Shown here: in pieces, positions 23,358 through 33,400 of the stretch
Layout: each line of letters starts with the position of its first letter
Position numbering within the stretch: position 1 is the first letter of the stretch
Origin: Paludibacteraceae bacterium
GTDB lineage: Bacteria > Bacteroidota > Bacteroidia > Bacteroidales > Paludibacteraceae
NCBI GenBank assembly: GCA_017483945.1
Contig: JAFUUE010000057.1
Location: 1-52,862 of the forward strand
Length of the DNA stretch: 52,862 nt
Direction of reading: 5' to 3'
The notes under the pieces: generated by a model
The model's database searches: none
Seen by the model: the letters and a program-made list of their open reading frames with translations, nothing else
Told to the model about the DNA's origin: nothing
Translations under genes and position numbers: made by a program

Positions 23358-23383
23358 AAAAAAAGCGCCCTTGCGAGCGCTTT
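23358..23383 (-). terminator. Terminator of the Sus-like operon
   Basis: On the minus strand the stem AAAGCGC...GCGCTTT with an 8-nt loop is followed by seven Ts. It lies 34 bp after the stop of the LRR gene. Confidence 0.9.
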
Positions 23384-23416
23384 CTTATGGTCGTGAGCCT
23401 AATTCGTAGGTAGGTC

Positions 23417-24880
23417 TCAGAGTGCGGTGCCGAGGATGTTGAACTGCTTGTCCCCCTTGATGATAACCAACTGACCGTTGCGTACCACCTTGCGGGCTTC
23501 ACGTACGCTATGTACCTCCTCGACACCCTGCGGAGCGAAGAAGCGACCCCAATAGGCATCGGCTGCATACGCACTCGTCTCACCGCCTTCCACATTGACG
23601 GTCATGCTGTTATCCACGCCCTGGAACGTCTGCGCGTAGATACGCGGCATCCGCGCGGGCGCATTCACTACGCCCTTGGACAACTTGCGGCAACCGGCGA
23701 AGACAAAGTTACCTATCTCCTCCGTGCCCTCATGCAGAGTCACGGTCGCCAGGTTGGTGCAGTCCTCAAACGCATAGTTGCCTATCTTGGCCACACCGGC
23801 AGGGATGTTCACTGCCGTCAGGGCCGTGCAGTCACTGAACGCATAACCGTCTATCGTAGTGAGCGATGCGGGCAGCGTGACGGACGTGATATGGGCACAC
23901 GAGCGGAAGGCCGACGGGCCGATAACGGTCAGACCGCTCGGCAGGTTGTTCAGGTCGGTCAACTTGGCGCAGTTCTTGAAGGCCTCGTAGTTGATGCGCG
24001 TCACCTGAGAGGGGAACGTAAAGCCGGTCAACTCCTTGCAGTTCATGAAGAAATAAGCCGGTATCTCCGCCATGTCGTCCGGCAGCGTCACGCTCGACAG
24101 CGTGTCACAGTCGGCGAACAGCGCCTGACCCAACTCTTTGACACCATCGGGTATCGTAATCGAGCGCAACATGCTGCAAGAGCGGAACGCCTGAGCCCCC
24201 AACTCCTGCGGCACACCGAGGAAATTGATTGCCGTCACACCCACGCGGGAGAGGACATTCGTCTCCCCTTCTCGGGTATAGGCATAGTGTTGCACGCGTC
24301 CCCCCATGCCATAGAACATGAAGTCGGGCACACGCTTGACACCCGCTCCGATATTGACGACACTGAGGTCGTAGTAGGAGTCGAAGGTCGTCCACGAGGT
24401 GGGATCTTCCTCATCCTGATAGCCTCCGTAGTCTCTGTATGCCATATTGCTGAACGAGAACGGCGCATACTCCGGCAACGTGAAGTCAGCACAATTAACA
24501 GCATTGTAGTTGATTTCCGTCACGTGGCAGCATGACTGGAACGCCTTGTCGCGTATATAGACAATCGTAGCGGGGATAGTGACAGACTTCAGTGCCATGC
24601 ACTCGGCGAACGCCTGCTCACCAATACCAACCACGGCATACTGCTTGCCGTCTTCCACAATAGAGTCCGGTATGACGACCGTGTCTTTGTATTCGCCCTC
24701 TACTGCGCCATACCAGGTGCCCTCGTAGGACACTTCTACGGCCGGACTGCCATACGTGGCGGTCACATCGGTGTAGTAGATGGTCACATTGTCGTCATTG
24801 GGGACGGCATAGTCGTGGGCTGCCACGTTAAGCGCGGCAGCCACGGCTATACACAGAGTTATAAAGAGTTTCTTCTTCAT
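23417..24880 (-). CDS. Secreted BspA-like leucine-rich-repeat protein (LRR_5)
   Basis: The 487-residue protein has a signal peptide (MKKKLFITLCIAVAAALNVAA) and about ten LRR_5/BspA repeats between residues 65 and 420. A typical unit is VTIPATIVYIRDKAFQSC, then a repeat beginning with I or L-x-x-V-T-L-P. BspA-type proteins bind fibronectin or other host and bacterial surfaces. The C-terminus (VRNGQLVIIKGDKQFNILG) is shared with the product of the next upstream gene and looks like a short surface-sorting tail. It is the last gene of the operon, 52 bp after its neighbour and followed by a strong terminator. Confidence 0.85.
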   Translation of the reverse strand: MKKKLFITLCIAVAAALNVAAHDYAVPNDDNVTIYYTDVTATYGSPAVEVSYEGTWYGAVEGEYKDTVVIPDSIVEDGKQYAVVGIGEQAFAECMALKSVTIPATIVYIRDKAFQSCCHVTEINYNAVNCADFTLPEYAPFSFSNMAYRDYGGYQDEEDPTSWTTFDSYYDLSVVNIGAGVKRVPDFMFYGMGGRVQHYAYTREGETNVLSRVGVTAINFLGVPQELGAQAFRSCSMLRSITIPDGVKELGQALFADCDTLSSVTLPDDMAEIPAYFFMNCKELTGFTFPSQVTRINYEAFKNCAKLTDLNNLPSGLTVIGPSAFRSCAHITSVTLPASLTTIDGYAFSDCTALTAVNIPAGVAKIGNYAFEDCTNLATVTLHEGTEEIGNFVFAGCRKLSKGVVNAPARMPRIYAQTFQGVDNSMTVNVEGGETSAYAADAYWGRFFAPQGVEEVHSVREARKVVRNGQLVIIKGDKQFNILGTAL

Positions 24881-24932
24881 ACAGATGAATGGTTTTACCG
24901 GGTAAGGTTCAGGCTATGTAGCAGGGTGTCTC

Positions 24933-26315
24933 TTAGAGTTCTACACCCATCACGTTGTACACTTTCTCGCCCTTGAGGATGAGCACTTGTCCGTTGCGGA
25001 ACTCCTTCACGGGCTTAACAGCGTCGCCCTTAACAGCCTCAACAGCCTCTACTTCAGGAGCCACGAACTTGGCATTGAGCGACAGGTTCATGTTCGACCA
25101 GTAGTAGCCACGGAGTGCACCGTCAATCAGGAAGAAGGACTGTCCTTCGGGATAGTAGTAGTCGGAGTAGATACCGAAGTTGTTGCCCTGTGCGTTATTC
25201 AGGATGATACGAACAGCGAACACACCGTCAATGGTGACAGGAGCGGGCGAGAAACCGCCGAGAGCGTTCTTTGCACCAAAGGCGAAGTTCAGATAACCAT
25301 AGTAGCCGCTGCCATCCGAGAAGGGATTCACACCGGTCAGGTCTGTCTGGGTAGCCACAGCGGTAGCCAGCACCTGTGTGCCGATAACCCACTGGTAGTC
25401 CTGGTTCATGCCTGCGGGCACAATCTCCAGCTTCACCTCTGCACCGGCGGGAATCATGTTCTCTACGTGGCTGTAAACTTCCAGCGTAGCGGAGTCAAGC
25501 CACATGGTGCTCAGGTTGTCAAAGATAACCACGAGGGTATCAACCGTCTTCGTGCCTTGTACAAAACCGGTACCATACAGGTAGTTGCCGGCAGCGTCGC
25601 GGCTGACAGGGAAATCATCATAGGGATAGCCCTCACCTATGAGCGAGTCGGTGTACAGGGCGCAAGTGGTGATGGACATTGTCTCCTCAGGACGCACATA
25701 GATGACGGGGTGGTCAGCATACTGAGCCAGCATGTTGTAGTTCTCTGCGTATTGCGGATACGCTGCAGCGATAGCGCGATAGTTGTCGCCCAGTCCCTTG
25801 CCGTGTTGATAGGTCTGCAGGACGTAGCCTTCTGCATCTGCGGTGAAGAGGATAGGCATGGTGTACTCATATCCGGCCTGCAGTGTAGCGCCGAGTGCCT
25901 CCGGGTAGTTCATATAGGGTTGGAAAGCTGAGTCGCTGAGCAGGTAGAGTTGGTCATTAGCATAGGCACCCCAATAGAGCGAGTCACCGGTGTGGAGAGC
26001 AGAGGCATCGTAGAACTCGAGGTGGCTTGTCGTGTCGCTAATGAGCATAGGAAGCTTGGAGTTGGCGAAGAAGGCGCCATAGGGGCGAATCCACTGCAGG
26101 GTGTCTGCTACATCGGCAGCTACGCGTGCAGCCTTGGCGGCACGAACGGCCTGATGCTCTTCCTGGGTCATCAGTTGGCGGTTTGCGTCAAGCTTTTTCT
26201 CTATACGGTTAGCCTTGGCCATAGCGCGTGCATCCGAGTTACGGAAGGAGACGTGTTGTGCCATTGCGCTGATAGCAAATACTGCTACGAGCGAGAGTGT
26301 GAAAATCTTTTTCAT
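24933..26315 (-). CDS. Secreted protein of unknown function, Sus-like operon
   Basis: The 460-residue protein starts at MKKIFTLSLVAVFAISAMAQ, a clear signal peptide; upstream codons in frame are unlikely because this is the only start followed directly by a signal sequence. Residues 25-75 are helical and charged. The rest is beta-rich with many Tyr, Gly and Asn, and no motif I recognise. The C-terminus (FRNGQVLILKGEKVYNVMG) matches the tail of the LRR protein encoded next. It lies in the Sus-like operon, 58 bp after the DUF4302 gene, so it is probably a surface-exposed accessory of the uptake complex. No enzyme function is evident. Confidence 0.75.
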   Translation of the reverse strand: MKKIFTLSLVAVFAISAMAQHVSFRNSDARAMAKANRIEKKLDANRQLMTQEEHQAVRAAKAARVAADVADTLQWIRPYGAFFANSKLPMLISDTTSHLEFYDASALHTGDSLYWGAYANDQLYLLSDSAFQPYMNYPEALGATLQAGYEYTMPILFTADAEGYVLQTYQHGKGLGDNYRAIAAAYPQYAENYNMLAQYADHPVIYVRPEETMSITTCALYTDSLIGEGYPYDDFPVSRDAAGNYLYGTGFVQGTKTVDTLVVIFDNLSTMWLDSATLEVYSHVENMIPAGAEVKLEIVPAGMNQDYQWVIGTQVLATAVATQTDLTGVNPFSDGSGYYGYLNFAFGAKNALGGFSPAPVTIDGVFAVRIILNNAQGNNFGIYSDYYYPEGQSFFLIDGALRGYYWSNMNLSLNAKFVAPEVEAVEAVKGDAVKPVKEFRNGQVLILKGEKVYNVMGVEL

Positions 26316-26373
26316 ACGCTTATTATTTAATTGATTAGTAAGACGGGACAAAGTCCCTTGGTTGATGTGTTAT

Positions 26374-27681
26374 TTAATGTTTCATATTGAGCACGAAGTC
26401 GCTGACATCGGTGCGTGTGGCGGTGACGCCCTGAGAGGGGTGGAATCCTTGGAGCAGGTCGATGCTGTAGGAGCCGTTGAAGGCATGCACCAAGTCCAGT
26501 CCGCCGAACTGGTAGAGGATAGAGCCGGAGGAGTAGGTGTCGTCCGCGGTGAGTGTGATGACGCCCTTGTCCTCGGAGGTATTGAAGTAGTAGGTGTCGA
26601 AGGAGTTACCGGCGTCGCCGCTGACCACATAGTAGATACGCAGTGCCATGCGGTTCTGTCCTGCGCCGTCCCAGCGCATGCGTGCTACGTAGGAGTTGGG
26701 AGCCTGGGCGGAGATGTTGGCATTGAGTGTGGTGCAGGTTGCAGTGACGGCAGCGGGCAGGGTGTTCATGTCGATGTTCCAGGGGCGTCCGCTGTTGGCG
26801 TCGGAGGTGAAGGCCGTGGAGCCGTCCACGGTCAGATAGACGAGCGGGTCGAGCACGGAGACGAGGCGTGTGCGGCTCTCGTTGAGTCGGAAATCGGCGC
26901 GGTGCACGGCCGCCGCGAGCAGGGAGTCGTCGTGGAGGCGGATGCCCTTGTCGGTGACGAGCAGTCCGTAGTAATGGCCTCCGCCGAGGGTGTCTGCGCC
27001 GAAGGTGAAGGCGCGGAACTCATGGGTGCGGCCGTTGTAGAGGGTGAAGTGCTTGTCGCCGTCGTAGAGGTCGAACGGTGTGTTCTCCTCAAAGAGGAAC
27101 GTGTTCATCGCGTCTATTTGGGCAAAGTAGTCCTCCCAATCCTGTCCGGCAGCAAGCGGGTAGAGGCGCACGTAGCAGGAGTTCTTCTTGCCCTTGAGGA
27201 GCTGGTAGCCCTCAGTGGTGTTATATTCGAGCACCATGAACTCGTAGTCGCCGCCTACGCCCTCGCCGTCGGCGCCCCAGAGTCCGAGGTCGGGGTCGGG
27301 GTTGGAGTAGTAGTGGAAGATACGGTTGAAGGTGTTGAATGTGAGCACACTACTGTTGTCGTTGATGATGTCCCACATGCTGGTCTCGGTGTTGAAGACG
27401 CCGTCCACGGGTGCGCCGACGGTGACGGTGCCGTCCTCACGGAACTGCATGAGGAAGGTGTAGCCCCGATGCTTGATAGTGTCGGAGGTCGTCGGGTCAG
27501 ACTGTGCGAAGTACTGCATGACCCATCCGTTCTCGGCCTGGATGAGCCGGTTCTTGAGTTCGGTGCGTCGTTGTTCGAGTCGTTCCACGGAGGTGTTGTC
27601 GAAGATGTCGTCCACACGCGGGCTGCATGCCGCCAATACGGCGCCGAGCAGCAAGGGGAGTATGAGTTGATGTAGTTTCAT
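26374..27681 (-). CDS. DUF4302 lipoprotein
   Basis: The 435-residue protein has a lipoprotein signal peptide with the lipobox LAACS (Cys19). It fits the DUF4302 family: VERLEQRRTELKNRLIQAENGWVMQYFAQSD and TFLMQFREDGTVTVGAPV near the N-terminus, and FNTFNRIFHYYSNPDPDLG near residue 120. DUF4302 genes are typically found with SusC, SusD and a Peptidase_Mx1 gene, as here. It is probably a surface lipoprotein that assists ligand capture. The 85-bp spacer to the peptidase gene is mostly an 11-bp tandem array. Confidence 0.85.
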   Translation of the reverse strand: MKLHQLILPLLLGAVLAACSPRVDDIFDNTSVERLEQRRTELKNRLIQAENGWVMQYFAQSDPTTSDTIKHRGYTFLMQFREDGTVTVGAPVDGVFNTETSMWDIINDNSSVLTFNTFNRIFHYYSNPDPDLGLWGADGEGVGGDYEFMVLEYNTTEGYQLLKGKKNSCYVRLYPLAAGQDWEDYFAQIDAMNTFLFEENTPFDLYDGDKHFTLYNGRTHEFRAFTFGADTLGGGHYYGLLVTDKGIRLHDDSLLAAAVHRADFRLNESRTRLVSVLDPLVYLTVDGSTAFTSDANSGRPWNIDMNTLPAAVTATCTTLNANISAQAPNSYVARMRWDGAGQNRMALRIYYVVSGDAGNSFDTYYFNTSEDKGVITLTADDTYSSGSILYQFGGLDLVHAFNGSYSIDLLQGFHPSQGVTATRTDVSDFVLNMKH

Positions 27682-27690
27682 TGTCCTGTT

Positions 27691-27745
27691 ATCTTACGTA
27701 TATCTTACGTGTATCTATCGTATATCTATCGTGTATCTATCGTAA
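27691..27745. repeat. Five tandem 11-bp repeats between the Mx1 peptidase and DUF4302 genes
   Basis: The units 27691-27701 and 27702-27712 (ATCTTACGTRT), then 27713-27723, 27724-27734 and 27735-27745 (ATCTATCGTRT). The array fills most of an intra-operon spacer, just as the array between murD and ftsW does, but with an unrelated AT-rich unit. Confidence 0.97.
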
Positions 27746-27766
27746 CCTATACAGGTTTTCAGGCAA

Positions 27767-28735
27767 TTAGTCGGGTGCGCCGATGGTAAGTACCTGGTTA
27801 CGAAGTGAGTCGATGTTCATGTTGGCTTGGCGTTTCTGCACTTCGGCGCGCAGTGAGTCGAGGCTGATGCCCCAGTCGTCACGTAGCCAGTTGCGTGCGA
27901 TGGTCAGTTTCTGCTCGATGACGGCCGGTCCGTCCACACCGTCCTCGTCCTGTTCGAGTTGGTGGAGTGTGCCGTTATCGTCCTGTTTCCATCCCTTGGC
28001 GGCGTCGCTCATCATGCTGGCCCACTCGTCGTCGGTCTTGACGATATAGTTAGCGATTATCTCGACGAAGTCCTCGCGTTCCTGTGACGAGCCGTAGTTG
28101 CCTGTGAATCCGAGGCTTCGTGCCTCCTGTTCGGAGCGCTCCTCCCATCCGTTGGGCTTGTAGTATCCGGCGGAGATAGTACGGAACTCGGCGGGATAAG
28201 TCTTGGTCTGGTGGAGGATATGCGAGAACTCGTGGTGCATGGTCTTGAAGTAGTACTCGTTGAGTGTAGCCACGTTGGAGGGATCGATGTAGTTGACGGC
28301 ATGGAGTGTCACCTTGAGTCCACCTTGTGCGACACCGAGCGTGACGGAGCCTGTAGCGTTATGTCCTGCGGAGCCGATGAGGCAGATGATACGCGGTCCG
28401 TACTGCTGCAGGAAGGCGGGGCCTCCGGTGACGGTGCTATAGACGTCCCACCAGAGGTACTTGGCGAGGACGGCCATGGTGATGGCGTCGTCGTAGGTAC
28501 AGGGGACGAGGTTGAAGTTCATGTCGGAGCTGATATCCTGCATGCGATAGCGGAACTCGACATTATAGACATCGAGGAAGTTCTTCTTGCAGAAGGAGTC
28601 GAGTTGGTAGGAATAGGACGTCGGGTCCAACTGTTCCTTGGTGTCCGGGAAGATGGAGTTAGGGTCGAGCTTCTCCTGGCAGGAGGAGAGCGCTATTGCC
28701 GCGATGAGGGAGATTATGTATAAAGTCTTTTTCAT
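27767..28735 (-). CDS. Putative zinc metallopeptidase lipoprotein (Peptidase_Mx1)
   Basis: The 322-residue protein has a lipobox (ALSSCQ, Cys19) and the zinc motif H-H-E-F-S-H-I-L-H (HExxH) near residue 167. The likely further ligand is in ERSEQEARSLGF about 30 residues later, as expected for the Peptidase_Mx1 family. A second conserved block EDFVEIIANYIV follows near residue 220. The family is almost always encoded next to SusC/SusD and DUF4302. It should act on the cell surface. Its protein or peptide substrate is unknown. It lies 12 bp after susD. Confidence 0.85.
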   Translation of the reverse strand: MKKTLYIISLIAAIALSSCQEKLDPNSIFPDTKEQLDPTSYSYQLDSFCKKNFLDVYNVEFRYRMQDISSDMNFNLVPCTYDDAITMAVLAKYLWWDVYSTVTGGPAFLQQYGPRIICLIGSAGHNATGSVTLGVAQGGLKVTLHAVNYIDPSNVATLNEYYFKTMHHEFSHILHQTKTYPAEFRTISAGYYKPNGWEERSEQEARSLGFTGNYGSSQEREDFVEIIANYIVKTDDEWASMMSDAAKGWKQDDNGTLHQLEQDEDGVDGPAVIEQKLTIARNWLRDDWGISLDSLRAEVQKRQANMNIDSLRNQVLTIGAPD

Positions 28736-28747
28736 TGTCTTGTGTGT

Positions 28748-30418
28748 TTATTCCTCTTGATTATCTTGCGCGATGCAGCTGCCGGTGAAGAGTACGGCGT
28801 CGTTAGTAGCGACGTTATTGTTACGGATATTGGGTTCCATGCCGGCTTCGATGACGGTGGACGGAATCTCAAGAGCGCGTCTGGGGTCGTTCCATGTGAG
28901 GATTTGTTCTGCTTCGAGTCCTTGTTTGTGGCGTATCTCGATGCCATAGCGCTTGATGTCGAACCAGCGGAGTCCCTCGTGTATGGTCTCGATGCGGCGG
29001 AAGTGGAGCACGCAGTTGAGCCATATGTTCTGCTTGGTGTCGATGACCCATGTGGGGCTGATGTCGGAGCAGTGGAGGTCGCTGATGCGATAGACGCGTG
29101 TGCCGTGGTCGGATATGTCTCGGTTGTAGAAATTCTCAATGAGTGTCTCGGTGAGGTCGGGCAGTTTCTCCGATGTGCCGACCTTGCGGCTGTCGTCCCA
29201 TACCTTGAGGTCCGCGAGTGCGTGGGTGTAGTCCTTCTTCATGATATAGGCCTCGGCGCGGCAGAGGAGTGTCTCCTCGCCGGTGAAGGTAGCATTGACA
29301 TTATGGACATAACCGATGCCTGCGACCTTGTCGGTATATTCGAAGTACTCACCGGTGTGGACGTAGAAGAGTCCGTAGTCCTGGTTGCCACGCAGATAGA
29401 GTCCCTGTACCTTCTGGTAGCAGGGGTGGAAGGTGTATCCCTGCCAAGTAGGTCCCTGTCCGTAGATAGATGCGCGCGAGGCCTGGCGGTTGCAGGCGTA
29501 GCGTCCGTTGAGGGAGCGGTAGAAGGTAGAGTAGGTGGCAGTAAGGAGGAAGTTACTGGGTGAGTGTATGTCCGAATAGGCGAAGAGGAGTGCCTCCTGG
29601 GTGGAGTAGGACTTGGACCAGTATTCGGTACGCATGTTGCTCATCGGGTTGCTTCCGAGCGCAAGGGTGGCATATTGGATAACCTTGTCGTAGTCGCGCT
29701 TGTAGAGGTAGAAGCGTGTGGCGAAGGCGTATGCGGCCTGCTTGTTGAAGTGGTACTTGGGCTGGTCGTAGTTGTCCGTGATGTTCTTGAGTCCTTCGAG
29801 CATGTCTTTCTCGATATGGGCGTAGAGCTCGGTGAGTGTGCCGCGGTCGGCGTTGGAATAGACGACTCTCTCGGGTTGTGTCATGTAGGGGACACCCTTG
29901 TCGAGCATGCTGAGCGCGGAGTCGCGATAGGGCATGCAGAAGACGTTGGCGAGGACGAAATGGTTGTATGCGCGGCAGAGGTAAGCCTCGGCGCGTGCTT
30001 CGGAGCAGTCCACGGTGGAGTCGGCTGCCTCGATGGCGTCCATGGCCTCGAGGGCATGGTTGGCGACGGCCACAGCCTTGTAGGCACGTGACCAAATGCT
30101 GACGGGTGAGTCGCCATCGGTCGAACCGGCAGAGACGGCGGGTTTCCAAGCGAAGACCTCGTTCTCTACCTCGCCTTTGCCGACGGAGAGGTTATAGCGT
30201 GTCCAAGAGCCGTCCTCGGAGTTGTTGTCCACGATATTGTCGGAGCTGAACTCGCATATCCATGCGAAGTCGGCTGTCGAGTAGGCGGTAGCCAGCAGTT
30301 TCTTGACCTGATCCAGCGTGGTGATGGAAGTGCGGTTGTCCGGTTCCTGGTCGAGGAAGCCGCAGGATGTGAAGGCGATAGCCACAGCGGCCAATATATA
30401 TAGTATCTTTTTGCTCAT
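28748..30418 (-). CDS. RagB/SusD-family nutrient-binding lipoprotein
   Basis: The 556-residue protein starts MSKKILYILAAVAIAFTSC with a lipobox cysteine at about 19. SusD features are the NRTSITTLDQVKKLLATAYS segment after the signal, four TPR-like helical pairs including AEAYLCRAYNHFVLANVF near residue 150, and the C-terminal HEGLRWFDIKRYG block near residue 480. SusD proteins form the lid over the SusC transporter and bind the substrate. An upstream ATG would add four residues (MITT) but the later start fits the signal peptide better. It lies 27 bp after susC. Confidence 0.93.
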   Translation of the reverse strand: MSKKILYILAAVAIAFTSCGFLDQEPDNRTSITTLDQVKKLLATAYSTADFAWICEFSSDNIVDNNSEDGSWTRYNLSVGKGEVENEVFAWKPAVSAGSTDGDSPVSIWSRAYKAVAVANHALEAMDAIEAADSTVDCSEARAEAYLCRAYNHFVLANVFCMPYRDSALSMLDKGVPYMTQPERVVYSNADRGTLTELYAHIEKDMLEGLKNITDNYDQPKYHFNKQAAYAFATRFYLYKRDYDKVIQYATLALGSNPMSNMRTEYWSKSYSTQEALLFAYSDIHSPSNFLLTATYSTFYRSLNGRYACNRQASRASIYGQGPTWQGYTFHPCYQKVQGLYLRGNQDYGLFYVHTGEYFEYTDKVAGIGYVHNVNATFTGEETLLCRAEAYIMKKDYTHALADLKVWDDSRKVGTSEKLPDLTETLIENFYNRDISDHGTRVYRISDLHCSDISPTWVIDTKQNIWLNCVLHFRRIETIHEGLRWFDIKRYGIEIRHKQGLEAEQILTWNDPRRALEIPSTVIEAGMEPNIRNNNVATNDAVLFTGSCIAQDNQEE

Positions 30419-30445
30419 AGTCGTAATCATTTAGTCATCCATATA

Positions 30446-33400
30446 TTAGAATCCGGCGCGGATAGTGAGAGTGAACTGCTTGGCCATCGGCGTTGCGACA
30501 CCTCCGGAGTTGAAGAATTCGGGGTCCTGTCCGTTCAGCTTCTTGTCGGAATAGACGAGGAAGGGGTTGGTTACCTGGAGCTTGCAGCTGAAGTTCTGCA
30601 GTGCCACGTTCTCGAGGAACTTCTTCGGTATCTCGTAGGTGAGCGAAATCTCTTTCATACGGATGAAGTCACCTTTTGCCACGCGCTCGGACGAGTAGTT
30701 ATAGGCGTTGTAGGCGGTAGCGAGGTTGTATGAGCCGTATGTTTGTGCCTGACGTGTGGAGGCGATGACGGGGATGTTGGTCACCTTCTCGTCTCCGGGG
30801 AGTGTCCATCGGTTGCGGAAGTCACGCGGCAGGGCCGTGATGTCGTCGTAGGAGGATGCGAAGATGGGGTCGAGCCGCACGACGTTGCCGAAGGAGTATG
30901 TCATGAAGACGTTGAGTGTGAATCCTTTCCACGAGAAGACGTTACCGAAGCCGCCGGTGATGGTGGGGTCGGTCGGTCCTTCGTACTTAAGGAACTCGGT
31001 GTTCTCAATCTCCTGGAAGTTGATGTCGGTGACAGTGACCACGTTGTCCTGGTTGATGAACTGTGGCAGTCCCTCGTCGTTGAGCCCGACAAAGGGGATA
31101 GAGAAGAGTGCGCGTACGGGATATCCCTCGCGTGCATATCCTGAACCGGCGACGAGGCTCATCACGTTCACTCGCGAGTCCAATTTGGTGATTCGGTTGT
31201 GCGTGTAGGAGAAGGTGAGGTCGGTGCTCCAACGGAAGTCATCCGCGTGTTCGCCCTTGATATTCAGGGTAGAGAGTGTGACCTCAGCGCCGGCTGACTT
31301 CATCGTAGCGACGTTGGCATACTTGATGCTCTCACCGCCGATACCCGTGGTGTAGGTCGGGCCGATGAGGTCGAAGTTGTCGCGGTAGTAGCCGTCGAGG
31401 TCGAGGTTGATACGGTTCTTGAGGAAGCCGAGGCTTACTCCGACGTTGAGCTCGTATTTCTTCTCGTAGGTCAGTTCGGAGTTACCGAGCATCTCGAGGT
31501 CAATACCTATCTCCTGTGCGGATGCGTTGGGTCGCCAGATGGTGCTTGCCATGAAGGCCGGTTCGGCATAGGAGTAGCCGTAGGGGCAACGGTCGGCGGT
31601 GAGTGAGTAGGAGGCCTTGAGGGTGGCGGTGGAGAGAACTTCCTGCTGAGCGAACCAGTTCTCCTCGTGCGCGTTCCAACTCAGTCCGACGTTCCATGTG
31701 GGCAGCCAGCGGGCGGTCTGGGACTTACCCAGGCCGTTCGTACCCTCGTAGCGGCCGGTGAGGTTGATGTTGTAGCGGCCGAGGTAGGAGTAGGTGCCGG
31801 TAGCGAAGAAGGCCATGCTACGCGAGTAGCGCCATGTGTTGGCATAGTAGGTGCTGCCTTCCTCCACTTGCTGTTTGAAGAGGCGATAGTCTGTGAAGGG
31901 CGTACCTCCATCGTCGTAGCAGAATCCCCATCCGTCGAACGAGATGGTGTTACGGTCGGTGGAGTTCATCTCCATACCGGCGTAGAAGTTGAGGATATGC
32001 TTTTCCTTAATGGACGTGTTGTATGTACCCGACAGACGGAGGTCGAACTGCGACATCTTGTATTGTTTGAGGAAGTAGATACCTCCCTTGGGCAGTACGG
32101 TCTCGGGGAGTGCGTTCTCGTCGTCCGGGTCGGTGTAGAGGAAGGGGTTGCTGTCGCGAATGGTTGCATCCTCGGGGTCGATACCGGCGCGATAGGCGCG
32201 TGCCTGGTTGGCCTTGTCCTTGACGAAGTGCTCGTTGGTCGAGCTCTGGAAGCGGTAGGCTGCCAGAGCGGTGAAGCTCAGTCCCTGAATGGGCTTATAG
32301 GTCAAGTCTCCTTGGAACTTCACATCGGTCACACCCAGTTCGATATAGTTGTTCTCCAACTCGTCGAAGATGTTGAATCCGCAGTAGTTACGGGTGTATG
32401 TCTCCTTGGGGTCCAGCGTACGCGATGCGTTGAGGGCGTAGCTATAGGGGTTGATGTCGAAGTCGCGTTTCACCTCGCCGGTGACCACGTCGGTCTCCTG
32501 CGAGAGGGTGCCGGGGGCTTTCTGCTTACGATAGGAGTCGGATGTCAAGAGGTTGAGGGTCAATCGCTTGGTCAGGTCGAAAGAGGCGTTGGCGTTGATG
32601 GTGTAACGCTGCACATCGCTCGAGAGGGTCCATCCCGGGTCGTACATAGCGGACATGGAGGTATAGAAGCGAGCACGGTCGGTACCGCCGGATATACTGA
32701 TGGAGTGAGTCTGCATGAGACTGTTGAGGAAAAGCAGGTCGAACCAGTCGGTGTTGCGGTATTCGGCCTGACGGAGGTAGGCGTTACGCGCCGACTCGGT
32801 GTTGGCCAAGCCGAAGGTGCCGTCGCCGTTGTAGGTGTTGATGAGTTGGTACATCTTACCATAGATACCGGAGGTGTTGGCTTTTGCCAGGTTGGCGAAC
32901 TCGAGCCATCCCTTTTGCTCCATCTCGCGGTAGATATTCATCTGCTCCTGGGAGTTGCTGATGTTGAACTCTCTGTAGCTGGGTTTGAGTCGGATAGAGA
33001 ACTCACCGGTGTAGCTGATTTTGCTGGTACCGGCTTTACCCTTCTTGGTAGTGACGACGATGACGCCGGCCATTGCGCGTGCACCATAGATAGATGTAGC
33101 GGCACCGTCCTTGAGGATTTGGAAACTCTCGATATCGTCAGCGTTCAGTCCGGCGATAGCGGAGGAGATTAGCGTGACGGCGTCTCCCGAAGAGAGGGCC
33201 TCAGCATCCACTTCGACGGCATCTTCCATGATGACACCGTCCACTACCCATAACGGTTTGGACGAGCCGTAGATAGAGGTGGCGCCACGCATCTTGATTT
33301 TCGGGGCGGTACCGAACGTACCGCTGACGTTCTGGACACTGACGCCGGAGACACGTCCCTCGAGGGAGCGGCTGATGTCAGCCACACCGTCGAGTTTGGC

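Larger units (their letters stand above)
22353..23416. other. Repeat-packed intergenic region upstream of the division cluster
   Basis: These 1064 bp hold no convincing gene. From left to right: the 33-bp array (22377-22563), copy 1 of a diverged 105-114 bp repeat (22570-22674), the mraZ promoter and MraZ box, an AT-rich stretch (22721-22815), an inverted second MraZ-like box, 11-bp array (22856-22921), palindromic element pieces, two 33-bp units (22940-23005), copy 2 of the diverged repeat (23050-23163), three more 11-bp arrays (23175-23340) and the terminator of the Sus-like operon. Confidence 0.85.

Noticed and set aside
22825..23409. Plus-strand open frames in the intergenic repeats
   Set aside because: They arise because the repeats are stop-free. 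They have no start signals, domains or conserved features.
31667..33172. Open frame of 501 codons on the plus strand opposite susC
   Set aside because: Antisense shadow of the transporter gene; composition is Val/Gly/Glu-rich as expected from reversed codons, with no domain.
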